This document shows, in pieces, positions 13,001 through 28,000 of a DNA stretch of 64,000 nucleotides. The first letter of the stretch is position 1. Every line of letters starts with the position of its first letter. Both the position numbers and the translations under genes were made by a program. The stretch spans positions 51,981,059 through 52,045,058 of the forward strand of contig OY755252.1 of assembly GCA_963576725.1 (NCBI GenBank). The letters run 5' to 3'. The DNA is from Azorinus chamasolen (lineage: Eukaryota > Mollusca > Bivalvia > Cardiida > Solecurtidae). Below the pieces are notes generated by a model. The model was not told the DNA's origin and did not search any database. It saw only the letters and a program-made list of their open reading frames with translations.

Positions 13001-16000
13001 TAAGAGACAGAGCAGAAACTGTATACTCAGATCAACATCATTCCATAAGCAAAAAGAGCAGACCCTAATGAGAGAACTCCTATAATAGCCATCTGATCTG
13101 GGTCTTCTTTGTTTGCAAAGGTGTAGAAAAGTGAATTTATGGGGTAAAGGGTTAATGCAGGGTGAAATTCATGCATGGAACTCATGGATGAGCTTTCTGC
13201 ATGACTTTCCAGCAGGCGTTAAGCTGCCACCTGTCATAAAGACAGATACAGGTAATGATATTAACACGAGTGTTCGATTAGTGAGTCTTACCGTATGCCT
13301 TTCTGCAATTCTCAAACTAAGCTAACAATGCATTAATGTTACATCTCCTGTACAAATGTCACTAATTTTCATAAGGAACAGAAATATGTTTTATCTTTCT
13401 GTTGTGAAATGGATGCATTATTCATTGTGACATAAAAGCCACCAAACCAATCATGTAATACAACATGCATGTCACACACTTTACAGGTCCCGTACACAGG
13501 TCAGACACTCTACAGGTCCTGTACACAGGCCACACACTCTACAGGTCCCGTACACAGGTCTCACACTCTACATGTCCCGTACACAGCCACCAACCCAGTC
13601 AAGTAATGCAATGCAATTCACACACCTTACAGGTCCTGTACACAGGTCACACACTCTACATGTCATGTACACAGGTCACACTATACATGTCCCGTACACA
13701 GGTCACACACTCTACAGGTCCCGTACACAGGTCACACACTCTACATGTCCCGTACACAGCCACCAACCCAATCAAGTAATGCAATGCAATTCACACACCT
13801 TACAGGTCCTGTACACAGGTCACACACTCTACATGTTCCATACACAGGTCACACTATACATGTCCCGTACACAGGTCACACACTCTACAGGTCCCGTACA
13901 CAGGTCACACACTCTACATATCCCGTACACAGCCACCAACCCAATCAAGTAGTACTATGCAATTCACACACCTTACAGGTCCTGTACACAAGTCACACAC
14001 TCTACAGGTCCCGTACACAGCCACCAACCCAATCAAGTAGTACAACATGCATGTCACACACTTTACAGGTCCTGTACACAGGTCACACACTCTACGTGTC
14101 CCATACACAGGTCACACACTCTACATGTCCCGTACACAGGTGACACACTCTACAGGTCCCGTACACAGGTGACACACTCTATATGTCCCGTACACAGCCG
14201 CCAACCGAATCAAGTAGTACAATGCAATTCACACACCTTACAGGTCCTGTACACAGGTCACACACTCTACAGGTCCCGTACACATCCACCAACCCAATCA
14301 AGTAGTACAACATGCATGTCACACACTTTACAGGTCACATACACTTGTTACTCATTTTCATAAGGGACAGAATAGTTGAGTGCGCTGACAGCTCTTGTTT
14401 ATCATTCTGTTCATGTTGTGAAGCATTATTCATTGTGACAGCCACCAACTGAGTCAAGTAGTACAACAGACATGACTCGCACACACTTTACTCATTTCTA
14501 TTCTTTTTAGGGGCTGAATTTCTAATGAAGCACGCCAAGGATCCATCAACCAGTAAGTGCTGTCTAAGTATGACACGTGATGGTCGACCAATCAGAATCC
14601 AGCGATCTATATTTTCGGAATGCTTTTACACAATGGCGATGTCAGAGCTTGCACGTGCAACAAAGCAACAGAAATTTAAGGTATTTAGACGGATTGATTT
14701 TAAATCTGTGCTATTGAAAATTGGAGCTAACCAAATATTTGACTCAAACATCCTAAGGGAGTTTGAACTTTTGGATTAAATTGCAATAACCAATACCAGA
14801 TGCAAGAAAAAAAGCTTTTCAATAACATTAGCCGATGAGCTACACTTCCCGACTTAACACATGTGTATACAGTTGAACATTGATATCTCGAACTTAAAGG
14901 GACTATACAAATTACAAAGGGACTATACATCGAGATAAAGATATCGAGGTTCAACTGTTTATGAGAATAACAAATGAGCAAAGCATCTGAAAAGATTGAA
15001 AGACATTATATTGAAGTAGCATTTACATAAAATAATTATATTCATTGGTTTAACGCTTTACCTGTTCAATATTCATGAAAGAAATAATGAAATCATGGAT
15101 ATTTATTTTATAATGTAAAATTTTCAAAAAGATTTTGCTTTCACAAAAACTGTAGAATCAGTTCTATATTGTGTTCAAAAGCAAACAGCTCTGGGTCTAC
15201 TCTGTTCGAAAATGCATGAAAAGGCATTTATATGATGGACGTCTTAAAGTCAAAGAGTGTCAGCTTGTCGGTCTTTCAGTTTTTGTTTTGTATTTGGCAA
15301 AACTCTTTCACCCATTCGGCAGGTGCATTGCACCACCAAGATTTCAACAGTTCTGTTGTCCGCCAATGGACTTTACTTAGTTGTCCACTTCATACTAACA
15401 CTGATGAACCAGTCGTAATGCTTTCCCTTAAATTCAGAGCGCCAAGGAGGGAAGGCATTTCTACCTTTCGCACATAACTCCTAGGCTATGCTGGCTGGTG
15501 GTTTACATGTTCAATCAGCCTGTATCAGGGTAAGACGCGGAGTAAACTCGGTGTCTAATCCGCATTAAAACTGTTTGACACTCATTCAGCATTTCTATGA
15601 GATAATACCCATTTGTAAAGATTTAAACATGAATCCGACGAGAGTCTGTGCATACGCAGATTTTTATGGCTATAGAGCCATCACTGATGAGACAAAAATG
15701 TCCCCAAACCCACATTGATATAAAATAAAGCCTTTTAACATGAAGAACAGATTTACATGACCAGCAACAATGCATATTGGATCAAAGGAACATAACTCTG
15801 TAATTACAATTCTGATTCATTCAAAAAATACAACCTGCACAAATACTAGGGGTAGTGACTATGTATATGAAGTATCAGTTAAACTCCCTTAAAAAGCTCG
15901 CTGCCCATTTTTCTCGCAACTATAGTATGCGGACAGACCAACCAACCGAACAACTGACTGACCTACCGACCAACCAATCGACCAAAAAAAGTAAAAATAC

Positions 16001-19000
16001 CTTTTCTACACGGACATAAAATGGTATGTTTATAAGTGGTCTGTTTCTATCCCAGGCCACGGACTTATCAATCACCCCTCATATCACACCACATACAGAA
16101 CAAACAGCCGCCCGAACAGCAACTCGAGAAAACACAGCAAATGTACATAACTAGCTAAAACATAGAGATGCACAAAGACAAAACAAACAAACACTTATTT
16201 CATCCCCACCCTAAAAGACAAAAAGTTGAATCCTGTTTACCCACAAAACAAAGTGTTTTGGTAAATTTTTAAAGGGGAGTAATTTTTCTACGGGAGTTAT
16301 ATTCTATGTGAGGGGATCATAACGTTATGGGTCTAATGCCAGGGGAGTATTCGTCGACGCATAAATACCCCCTTTAATCGTAGAAAATATATTGGCGAGT
16401 AAAAATTCTACGAAAGTACAAATTCGTCATTTTATTTGTTGGTTGTTCTATTTAGCACATCAGACCTATCGATTTTCTTCTTCACAGTGGTTATTTGTCA
16501 TCTGTGGCAATATGTAGTCATTGTTGTGAAAGATTTTGAAAGAATTTTGATGAAAATATCAGAAATGCAATTTCTTCTCTCAAGTTTAAAGTCAAGCTTG
16601 AGCGCTACCCGCAATATAATATTTTGAGAAGGTCTCTGCAGCCATGACAACTGTACTATATTCTCAGCTGATAATTGTAAACAATGGCAGAAATACATGT
16701 GTTTGAAGTTTGAACATCTGTGACATTTCTTGAGCGCAGAAACATATCAATATTAGCATCCAGATAAATTGTAATTATTATTAGCATACATGTATATCGA
16801 TAATAACAATGGTCTTTCTCGCTGCTCTTTCAGCACATGTTGATATATGCAGTCGCATATTAGTACACAGGTTAACAGTGTACCCAGGTTTGAACAAGTA
16901 AAATTTTGATGCAGAGCTCCGATTAACCAGTTAACCCATTACCTCATATTAACAACTTTTGACGACTCTGTAAAAGTCATTTTGTGAAACCATTGTGATA
17001 AAAGAGCATTTGCTTCTATAGGAGCAAATGCTCTATTTATCACAATGGTTTCAAACTACAAAATTCTAAAATTTTCCTTTTTCTCTAGTTATTGCTCCTT
17101 TTCGGTAGATTTTTTCAAAGAGGTTGTATCTAAAAATAGCCTATGAGGTAAATGGTTAATACTACCGATTAACCGGTTACAAAATTCCAGTAACCGTTTC
17201 AGCACTATTACACTGGCACAGTTACAAGAATGGACAGCACACAGTAAACAGCAGAATACGCTGCACAAGGAGTATCATTCAAAGGCTCAAAAAAGTTGTA
17301 GGCCCGGGCCTATTGTGCCTAATAGCAGCTATGTCACTGAGATTTATGTCTTGAAGATTAAATCATTATATTGCATTAACATATATTGAATTCATTAACT
17401 ATTTCAATTGGAGAGATGAATGCACTGTCATTTGCAAACAGTGTAGACCCGGATCAGAGGGCTGATAGATGATCAGGATCTGCACTTTTTGTCATTCAGA
17501 GATGTTTATGCCTTTCATACAGAATGGACACTGTAGTCAACAATGGACACTGTAGTCAACACTCTCCTTCATATAAATGCCTTTCCAAACATCTGCAAAC
17601 AGAGTAGACCCAGATCAGATAGATCATATTGGAACCCTCTGATCAGGGTCTGCTCTGTTTGCTATTGAAATTCGATAGATCTGTTTCTTTAGTTTCTAAA
17701 ATGGCTATGTACAATGTTCCACCTAATATGTTTCATCGTAACTGTATTGTCCATGAATATTTAGTATGTACTGAAATTTGAAATGAATATAGAACAGGGA
17801 AAGGGCTAAATACTGGTGGGCTATTCCACTCTGATATTTCAGGGTTGAAAGGGTTAATTTAATATAACCATGTACATGCATGATTAACCCATTCCCTCAT
17901 GGGCTATTTTAGACCCAACCTCTTTGAATAAATCTACCGAAAAGGAGCATTTACTAGAGGAAAGGAAACTGTTAGAATTGTATAGTATTGAAACCATTGT
18001 GATAAATAGAGCATTTTCTCCTATGGAGCAAAAGCTCTTTTCATCACAATGGTTTCAAGAAGTGACTATGACAGAAGCGTAGAAAGACGTATTTATGGAG
18101 GAAAGGGTTAACACTTTCCTTCATATGAACGTCTTTTTACACACTTGCAAACAGAGTAGACCCAGGTTAGACGGCTCTTGTTCTGTTTGCTTTTGACATG
18201 ATATAGATTTGATTCTACAGGTTTTCTGAAAGCTAAACATTTCCTTGAAATGTTTACATTATAAAAAAAATTAGCTCATAAATAGTCATGTCATTATTTC
18301 TTACATGAATATTGAACAAATGAAAATGTTAATTTATATATCACGAATATTAGAAAATATTAAATTGCTTTTGTAAATTTGATTAGAGATAGCTAAATAG
18401 AATATCCCTATGTTCATTTTTGACGAGCGAGGGGAAAGCATCATTGCTGAAGAATACAACAATAACTGGATTACTTCCCCTGTACATGTTTAGACTGGAA
18501 ACCATAGACATCTGTAGGATCTGGCTCATCAGGGTATGCATTTTAGCTCACCTAGCAAAAAGTGCCAGGTGAGGTATTGTGAGGGAGCTGTCTCGGGCGT
18601 TCGGCGTCATGTGTCGTGTGACGTGCGTCGTCAACAATTTACTTAAACATCTTCTTCTCTGAAACCACAAAGCCTACAGTTTGATATTTGGTATGTAGCA
18701 TCACCTAATGGTCCTCTACCAAGATTGTTCAAATTATGACCCTCGGACCAAAAATGGCCCCGCCCCGGGGCTTATCAGTTTGTCATAGGAAAATCTGTAA
18801 AAACATTCTTCTCAGAAACCGTACGGCCTAGAACTTTGATATTTGGTATGTAGCATCATCTAATGGCCCTCTACAAAATTGTTTAAATAATGACCCCGGA
18901 CAAAAAATGGCCCCATCCCGAGGCTTATCACTTTTTCATAGGAACATCTCTAAAAATCTTCTTTTCTGAAACCGTAAGGCCTAGACCGTTGGTATTTGGT

Positions 19001-22000
19001 ATGTAGCATCATCTAATGGTCCTCTACAAAGATTGTTCAAATTATGACCCGACCAAAAATGGCCCCGCCCTGGGGCTTATCAGTTTTTCATCTTTAAAAA
19101 TCTTCTTCTCTGAAACCTTAAGGACTAGGCCTTTGATATTTGGTGTGTAGCATCATCTAATAGCCCTCTACAAAGATTGCTTAAATTATGATTCCTGGAC
19201 CAAAAATGGCCCTGCCTCGGGGCGTATTAGGTTTTGATAAGAAAATATTTTAAATTCTTTTCTTCTGAAACTGCAAGGCTTAGACCTTTGATATTTAGTA
19301 TGTAGCATCATCTAATGATCCTCTAGAAAGATTGTTCAAATTATGACCCCTGGACCAAAAAAGGCCCCGCCCCATGGCTTATCAGTTTTTCATGGGAAAA
19401 TCTTTAAAAATCTCCTTCTGTGAAATTGTAGGCCCAGACCTTTGAAATTTATATGAAGCATTATCAATTGTTCTTTTATTAAGATTGTTCAAATGTTAAC
19501 CCCCAGGCCTAAAATTATGGCCCTTGGTTTCATATTGGCCCCAATCTGAAGCTGACTTATTTTTACATAGAAATACAGTGTATGCATAAGTCTATAGTAA
19601 CCAGGTGAGCAATTTAGGGCCATCATGGCCCTCTTGTTGTTAGATATTTCCGTTATATAAGGTACTTATAGGTTTTTAGATTTAGATTTTTTTTTACAAT
19701 TAAGCGATTCATTTTGTAATTAAATAGTTTGTCAGTGGCAGCTAGGTACAATGTACTAGCACAATGCAGGTGGCGGTGGTCTAGTGGTAACGCGCTTGAC
19801 TATCAGTCCGGAGGTCCGGGGTTCAAATCCCGGTCCCACCCGGAAATTTCAGAGACGCTTTTCCGTGTCTCCCACCCGCACAAACTCTCCACCCAGGGGT
19901 TAAAATGGGTACCTTTGAGAGTCACTCACCGGTACTGCGGCTGCATGATTGCGCCACATGTTAGCAGTGCTCAATATTGTAGGCTAATGACTCAATGACT
20001 AGGGGAGTAAATGTACAGTAGGCTGAGCTGTCATTCGGACTGAAAGTAGACTATAACTAGGTACTTTACTTTTTACTTTACAATGCAAAGACTGAAAACC
20101 CAAAGGCTTTAAGCATCAGAATGATTCCAACAGTTTAACCCTTTTCCTCATATAAATGTGTTTTCATTCATATGCATATTCATGCTGGTATCATTTTTAC
20201 ATGAATATTAAACAAGAAAATGGTTAACACGGACATGATCAAATTAAGAGAATCAATTGTTTTATTTTTCCTTCTATTGCTATAGAAACTTTTCAGGGCT
20301 TGCCTGATCGAGGTCCTTTAGCTAATGAATATTCATGTCAGACATACATTTGTAATAACATCATGAATATTTAAAAGCTGATTTTTTTATACTGATTGTA
20401 TGAACAAACAATGTTTTGGCCATGGAAGAAGCTGTAGATTCGAATCAGATATATAATTCCATAAGCAAACAAAGCAGATACTGATACGACTGATATTGGA
20501 TAATTGCACATACAATGAGACGACTCATATACGTATAGCCGTCTGATATTGGATAATTGCACATACAATGAGACGACTCATATATGTATAGCCGTCTGAT
20601 ATTGGATAATTGCACATACAATGAGACGACTCATATATGTATAGCCGTCTGATATTGGATAATTGCACATACAATGAGACGACTCATATATGTATAGCCG
20701 TCTGATATTGGATAATTGTACATACAATGAGACGACTCATATATGTATAGCCGTCTGATATTGGATAATTGCACATACAATGAGACGACTCATATACGTA
20801 TAGCCGTCTGATATTGGATAATTGCACATACAATGAGACGACTCATATATGTATAGCCGTCTGATATTGGATAATTGCACATACAATGAGACGACTCATA
20901 TATGTATAGCCGTCTGATATTGGATAATTGCACATACAATGTACTCAGTTTACAAAGTAAATGATTAATATACGCAGATCAATGCATAGTTGGAATTTAA
21001 ACTTTGTCCAATTATGTTTTATTATACCAGACTCTGAGGTTATATAACTCTGAGTCTGAGTTCATCGTCAAGTATCTGATTGGCCAGATTTTGAGCTTCA
21101 GATGCTTGAGTATGATCTGAGACTCAGGCAAAATATTTTAACCTTAGGTCCTGCTCTTATAATGCGGGAATTATAGCACAAACTGTGCACTGAAGATGAA
21201 TGTTCTACCAACTGAACTAGCCGAACGGTTCTTTACAGGATGAGGCTATGCTAATGATGGACAAGATGATATACTGGGTCCGAGAGGACTGGACAGAGGT
21301 GAGGCTTGGTCTCCCCGCCCTAGCAGGACAGACCCCCATGAACTCACTTGCTGTGCCCATGATGATATTGTGTCTGATTGACCAAATGGAGACAATGGAC
21401 ATTGCCATGGAGACCAAATATACAGACCTGTCTGAGTGGTGTCTTGGTCAAGTGAAGGCTCACATACATGTAAGGTCATTGACATACATAGTGTTTGACT
21501 ATTGCTGAACTATTTCTATTTAACCCCTACCCTGTTCAATATTTATGTAAAAATAACTATATGTTCAATATTCATGTAAATATAACTATATGATCAATAT
21601 TCATGTAAATATAACTATATGATCAATATTCATTAGCTGAATTTTAACTTTTCAAAGAAATTTTTGTTTTGACAAAAACTGCAGAACCAGATCTATATCA
21701 TGTCAAAAGCAAACAGAGCAGACCCTTATCAGACAGCTCCTATGGTGTACTCTGTTTGCAAATGCGTGAAAAGACAACACCTTGAACCCATTCCCTCATA
21801 GGCTATATTAAGCTATATTTGGACCCAACCTCTTTAAATAAATCTGCTCAAAAGGAGCATTTTCTAGTGAAAAAGGAAAATTTTATAAGTGTTTATTTTT
21901 GAAACCATTGTGATAAATAGAGCTTTTGCTCTTTTTATCACAGTGGTTTCAGAAAGTGACTGTTACAGAGACGTCACAAGGCGTCAATATGAGGATATTG

Positions 22001-25000
22001 ATTAAACCTTTCAGTCAGTGGGAAACAAGTCTTATCTTTTATCTCCTTTGCAAACTATCTGGTGCAGTTTTATCTCAGTTTTATCTCCTTTACAAACTAT
22101 CTGGTGCAGTTTTATCTCCTTTACAAACTATCTGGTGCAGTTTTATCTCCTTTACAAACTATCTGGTGCAGTTTTATCTCCTTTACAAACTACCTGGTGC
22201 AGTTTTGACTACTTCCAATTCAATCAAACTTTTGAAAAACTATTGACCAGTGTCAAACGGCTTGAATACTGGTTAGATGCCAGATTGCTTGATTATTTGA
22301 TTTCAAGCTGTTTGCAAATGCAGATAGCAGGTTTTGAGTTTATTGTTAATATGAAATATTTCATCTTTACTCATCTTTACATACCTTTACTCATATTAGA
22401 CAATCCTGAGACTATTCCAATAGGCAAGAACAGAAGGCATAATGGTGGTGCATGATAAACTGCTATACTTTCCTGCTGGTATCTTTATCACTGGTCATCA
22501 TTATGAAATCTCTTACTCTTTCACCACCGGAAAACTACTCACAGGGCATGCTGAAATAGGTGAATCTGGGATTATCTTTGTAAAGAGTTTGAATTCACCT
22601 CTCTTATTCACTCACTCAATCTGAAATATGCAATATTATTTATTATTTAATTATGGGTTGAAACCTTCTAACATATTTCAGAGAGATGGCAAAGTGATTT
22701 TAGAGAATGTTAGCAAGGATGGGAAAGAGTTACCCGGAAGCACAGGCCGCTTGCTGGTTCCCGGTAAGTCTACAGTTTTGGTCACTTAACCTTAACCTTT
22801 GACCAGGTAAAGCGCAACCAAACAGCTTAGATCAAGATGAGACACAGACTAACCAAGCAACTCATCAGGGCTCAAGCTGTTTTTAAATGACATTCTCAAA
22901 ATCTTGAACGATTCAAAGATGAAACAAACATTTAACAGTTCAGAGTTTGAGCAGATATTATTTTTTCAGCATGATAAAAATAAAAATATTTTTGAGCATG
23001 ACTTAATGAAGCATGCCTTAACCCTTCCCTGATCTATATTCATGTAAAAATAATGACATCATGAATATTTATTAGCTAAAGTTTTATAATGTAAAGTTTT
23101 CAAGGGAAATTTTTGATTTGGCAAAACCTGTTAAATCAGATCTATGCAGATCAAGAAAACAGAACAGATCCTGATCAGACAACTCCTACAGGAGCCTTCT
23201 CATCTGGGTCTACAAAGGTGTAGAAAGGCGTTCTCATGGAGTAACTGAATTTTTATAATGGTAAATGAATATAGAATATTTTTACCTGGGCAGAAACTGT
23301 AGAATCACATCTATATAATTCCATAAGCAAACAGAGCAGAACTTGATCAGACGGCTCCTATAGACGCCCTGGTAAGGAAGCAGGCTGGTTTTTAATGTTT
23401 AAGGTCATATTATTGAAATGGGTTGGTGTTTAGTGTTTTAGGTAATTCTGTTGAAATGGGTTGGTTTTTATTATTTAAGGGCATTTTATTGAAGTGGGTT
23501 ATATTTTTACTCTTTAAGGTCATTCTATTGAAATGAGTTGGTTTTTACTGTTTTTGGTCATTTTATTGAAGTGGGTTTGTTTTTACTGTTTTAGGTCATT
23601 TTATTGAAGTGAGTTGGTTTTTACCGTTTTAGGTCATTTTATTGAAGCGGGTTGGTTTTTACCGTTATAGGTCATTTTATTGAAGTGGGTTTGTTTTACC
23701 ATTTTAGGTCATTCCATTGAAGCGGGTTTATGTTTACTGTTTAGCGGGTTGGTTTTTACCATTTTAGGTCATTCCATTGAAGCGGGTTGGTTTTTACTGC
23801 AGTATGCAACCAAGAAGAACAGGACTGACATGAAGAAAGTGGCAATTGAACACTTTATAATAAACCCATTTGAGTATGGCTGGGACAAGAAGTATGGCGG
23901 CCTGTTCTATTTTCTGGATGTGGATGGACACAGGTAAACCTCAGTGTGTGCTCTGTGTCCCAAAATGCACGTCACATTTTTGTTACATGCATTCAGCCAT
24001 AAAATCAAAAAGAATAATACCTGTGACATGATAATCTTTGAAAAAGACCCTTAGTGGTCGAGATATTAGATCAGAGCAGTTCAAGTATTTATGCAAACAG
24101 TTTTGGCCATGTAGAATCACACTGTATTATAATCAAACAGAGGACATCCTGATCAGGCGACTTTACAGAAGATGTCTGGTCTGAGCCTACTCTGTTTTCA
24201 AAGTCATATAAAGGCATATTTATGGAGTGAAGGGATAATTTGCAATAATGATTTACACACTGTGCTTTTATTTGTTTTCTAGTCCCTTACAGCTTGAATG
24301 GAACATGAAGCTATGGTGGACGCATAACGAGACTCTGATTGCCTTCTTGATGGCCTACAGGGAGACTGGCGATGTTCAAATGCTGGAGAAATTTGCCACG
24401 GTCTTCGACTACTGCTACACAAAGGTAGAGTAAAATTTGTTGTTAGTGGCCATTAACCCTTTCCTTCAAACAAAAACCTTTGCATGTCTTTGCAAACTGA
24501 GTAGATTTATTTTGATTTTTGTATTCAAATGAACACATTTAAATCTGCTATGGCAGAGAATCAACCCATGTGCACACAGAGCACACACTGATCAGACATA
24601 TCATACTGGCGCTGTTTGATTTGGCTCTACTCTGTCTGCATAGATGTAAATCAAGACAATCAATAAAAGCTTTTAGAGAAGTCTGTATGCATTTCTTAAT
24701 AAGGTCAATACTTTAGCATGGCTGCACAAAATAATAGAGGCTTTATCCCATTCCCTCATATTGACGCCTTTTGAAGCCATTCTGTACAAGTCACGCTTTG
24801 AAACCATTGTGGTGAATAGAGCCTTTGCTCCTATGGAGAAAAAGCTCTATTTATCACAATGGTTTCAAAACTACACCATTCTAAAATTTCCATTCTCTAC
24901 TAAATGCTCCTTTATCACAGAGGTTTCAAAACTATACATATCTAAAAGTTTCCTTTTCTCTAATAAATGCTAGAATGGGTTAATACATAAGTAATAATGC

Positions 25001-28000
25001 AACACAGTATTTGAGAGTAATTTATATGTCAAATGTTCATGTAATATATAATTGAGTAATTAACATTTATGTATTTTTTTATAATTGCATATTTGTTATT
25101 GCTAGAAACTATAGAATCATATTTATACACAAACAAACCAGATCCTGATCAGATGGTTCCTGCAGGAGCTCTCTGATACGGGTCTGATCTGATTGCAAAA
25201 GAATAGAAAGGCATACGGGTAGTCCTGGAGTGTACGTTTATAACAATATCCGAGTACTGTTTGCACACAAGAAAAAAATGTTGACAAAAAGCGGGTCCAA
25301 TGTACATGATTGTACTGCTAACAAAAAAAATATGTTTTTACCTCAGCACATGTGATTTCTTTTGAAAATCAACATCCAACAAAACTGTCTGCTTTTGCCA
25401 TCTAACCCTTTGTTTAACCCTCTCCCTCATATTGACCCCTTTTGACACCTCTGTAAAAGTCACTTTTGAAATCATTATGATAAATAGAGCAAATACTCTT
25501 TTTATCAAAATGGTTTCAACTACACAATTCTCAATTTGTCCTTTTCTCTAGTAAATATTCCTTTCGGTAGATATTATTCAAAGAAGTTGGGTCTAAAAAA
25601 AGCCTATGTGGGAATGGGTTAACAGCTATAATGTGGTATATGTGTGTACTGGCATTTGCAATCAATGTATATCCGGAGCAAAGAGCTCCCAGAGGAGGGC
25701 TCTGATCAGTGTGGACCCAGACAAAAGATCTTCTAGAGGAGGGTTCTGATCAGTGTATATCCAAACAAAAGAGCTCCTAGAGGAGGGCTCTGATAAGTGT
25801 AGACCCAGAGCAAAGGGCTCATAGAGGGGGGTTCTGATCAGGGTAGACCCAGACCAAAGGGCTCCTAGAGAAGCGCACTGATCAGTGTAGACCCAGACCA
25901 AAGGGCTCCTAGAGGAGGGCTCTGATCAGTGTAGACCCAGACAAAAGAGCTCCTAGAGATGGGTTCTGATAAGTGTAGACCCAGAGCAAAGGGCTCATAG
26001 AGGGGGGTTCTGATCAGGGTAGACCCAGACCAAAGGGCTCCTAGAGAAGCGCACTGATCAGTGTAGACCCAGACCAAAGGGCTCCTAGAGGAGGGCTCTG
26101 ATCAGTGTAGGCCCAGACAAAAGAGCTCCTAGAGGAGGGTTCTGATCGGTTTATACCCAGACCAAAGGGCTCCTAGAGAAGCGCACTGATCAGTGTAGAC
26201 CCAGACCAAAGAGCTCCTAGAGGAGCACACTGATCAGTGTAGACCCAGACAAAAGAGCTCCCAGAGGAGGACTGATCAGTGTAGACCCAGACAAAAGAGC
26301 TCCTAGAGGAGCGCACTGATCAGTGTAGACCCAGACAAAAGAGCTCCCAGAGGAGGACTGATTAGTGTAGACCCAGACAAAAGAGCTCCCAGAGGAGGAC
26401 TGATCAGTGTAGACCCAGAGCAAAGGGCTCCTAGAGGAGGACTGATCAGTGTAGACCCAGACAAAAGAGCTCCCAGAGGAGGACTGATCAGTGTAGACCC
26501 AGACAAAAGAGCTCCTAGAGGAGGGTTCTGATCAGTGTAGACCCAGAGCAAAGGGCTCCTAGAGGGGTGCACTGATCAGTGTAGACCCAGCCAAAAGAGC
26601 TCCCAGAGGAGGACTGATCAGTGTAGACCCAGACCAAAGAGCTCCCAGAGGAGAACTGATCAGTATAGACCCAGACAAAAGAGCTCCCAGAGGAGGACTG
26701 ATCAGTGTAGACCCAGACAAAAGAGCTCCCAGAGGAGGACTAATCAGTGTAGACCCAGACAAAAGAGCTCCTAGAGGAGCGCACTGATCGGTGTAGACCC
26801 AGACAAAAGAGCTCCCAGAGGAGGACTGATCTGTGTAGACCCAGACCAAAGAGCTCCTAGAGGAGCGCACTGATCAGTGTAGACCAAGACAAAAGAGCTC
26901 CTAAAGGAGGACTGATCAGTGTAGACCCAGACCAAAGAGCTCCCAGAGGAGGACTGATCAGTGTAGACCCAGACAAAAGAGCTCCCAGAGGAGGACTAAT
27001 CAGTGTAGACCCAGACAAAAGAGCTCCTGGAGGAGGGTTCTGATCAGTGTAGACCCAGAGCAAAGGGCTCCTAGAGGAGGACTCTGATCAGTGTAGACCC
27101 AGAGCAAAGGGCTCCTAGAGGAGCGCACTGATCAGTGTAGACCCAGAGCAAAGGGCTCCTAGAGGAGGACTGATCAGTGTAGACCCAGACCAAAGGGCTC
27201 CCAGAGGAGGACTGATCAGTGTAGACCTAGACCAAAGGGCTCCCAGAGGAGGACTGATCAGTGTAGACCCAGACCAAAGAGCTCCTAGAGGAGGGTTCTG
27301 ATCAGTGTAGACCCAGACAAAAGAGCTCCTGGAGGAGGGTTCTGATCAGTGTAGACCCAGAGCAAAGGGCTCCTAGAGGTGGGCTCTAATCAGTGTAGAC
27401 CCAGACAAAAGAGCTCCCAGAGGAGGGCTGATCAGTGTAGACCCAGACCAAAGAGCTCCTAGAGGAGCGCACTGATCAGTGTAGACCCAGACAAAAGGGC
27501 TCCTAGAGGAGCGCACTGATCAGTGTAGACCCAGACCAAAGGGCTCCTAGAGGAGCGCTCTGATCAGGGTAGACCCAGACAAAAGGGCTCCTAGAGGAGC
27601 GCACTGATCAGGGTAGACCCAGAGCAAAGGGCTCCTAGAGGAGGACTCTGATCAGGGTAGACCCAGAGCAAAGGGCTCCTAGAGGAGCGCACTGATCAGT
27701 GTAGACCCAGAGCAAAGGGCTCCTAGAGGAGGACTGATCAGTGTAGACCCAGAGCAAAGGGCTCCAAGAGGAGGGCTCTGATCAGTTTAGACCCAGACAA
27801 AAGAGCTCCTAGAGGAGGGTTCTGAACAGTGTAGACCAAGACCAAAGAGCTCCTAGAGGAGGGCTCTGATCAGTGTAGACCCAGACAAAAGAGCTCCTGG
27901 AGGAGGGTTCTGATCAGTGTAGACCCAGAGCAAAGGGCTCCTAGAGGAGGACTCTGATCAGTGTAGACCCAGAGCAAAGGGCTCCTAGAGGGGGGTTCTG

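Noticed and set aside
13465..14143. Open frames of 104-132 codons rich in HTLQVLYTG
   Set aside because: Artefact of a 30-bp tandem repeat. The same peptide recurs in several frames.
19766..19860. Functional tRNA gene
   Set aside because: A and B boxes are present, but the T-arm does not pair properly and the sequence continues into a SINE body. The same applies to the tRNA-like heads at 40.5, 41.4 and 41.9 kb.
22018..22455. 145-codon + strand frame ([10 protein letters not shown] repeats)
   Set aside because: A 31-bp repeat in RENBP intron 5 followed by a chance open stretch. RENBP exons 5 and 6 join directly without it.
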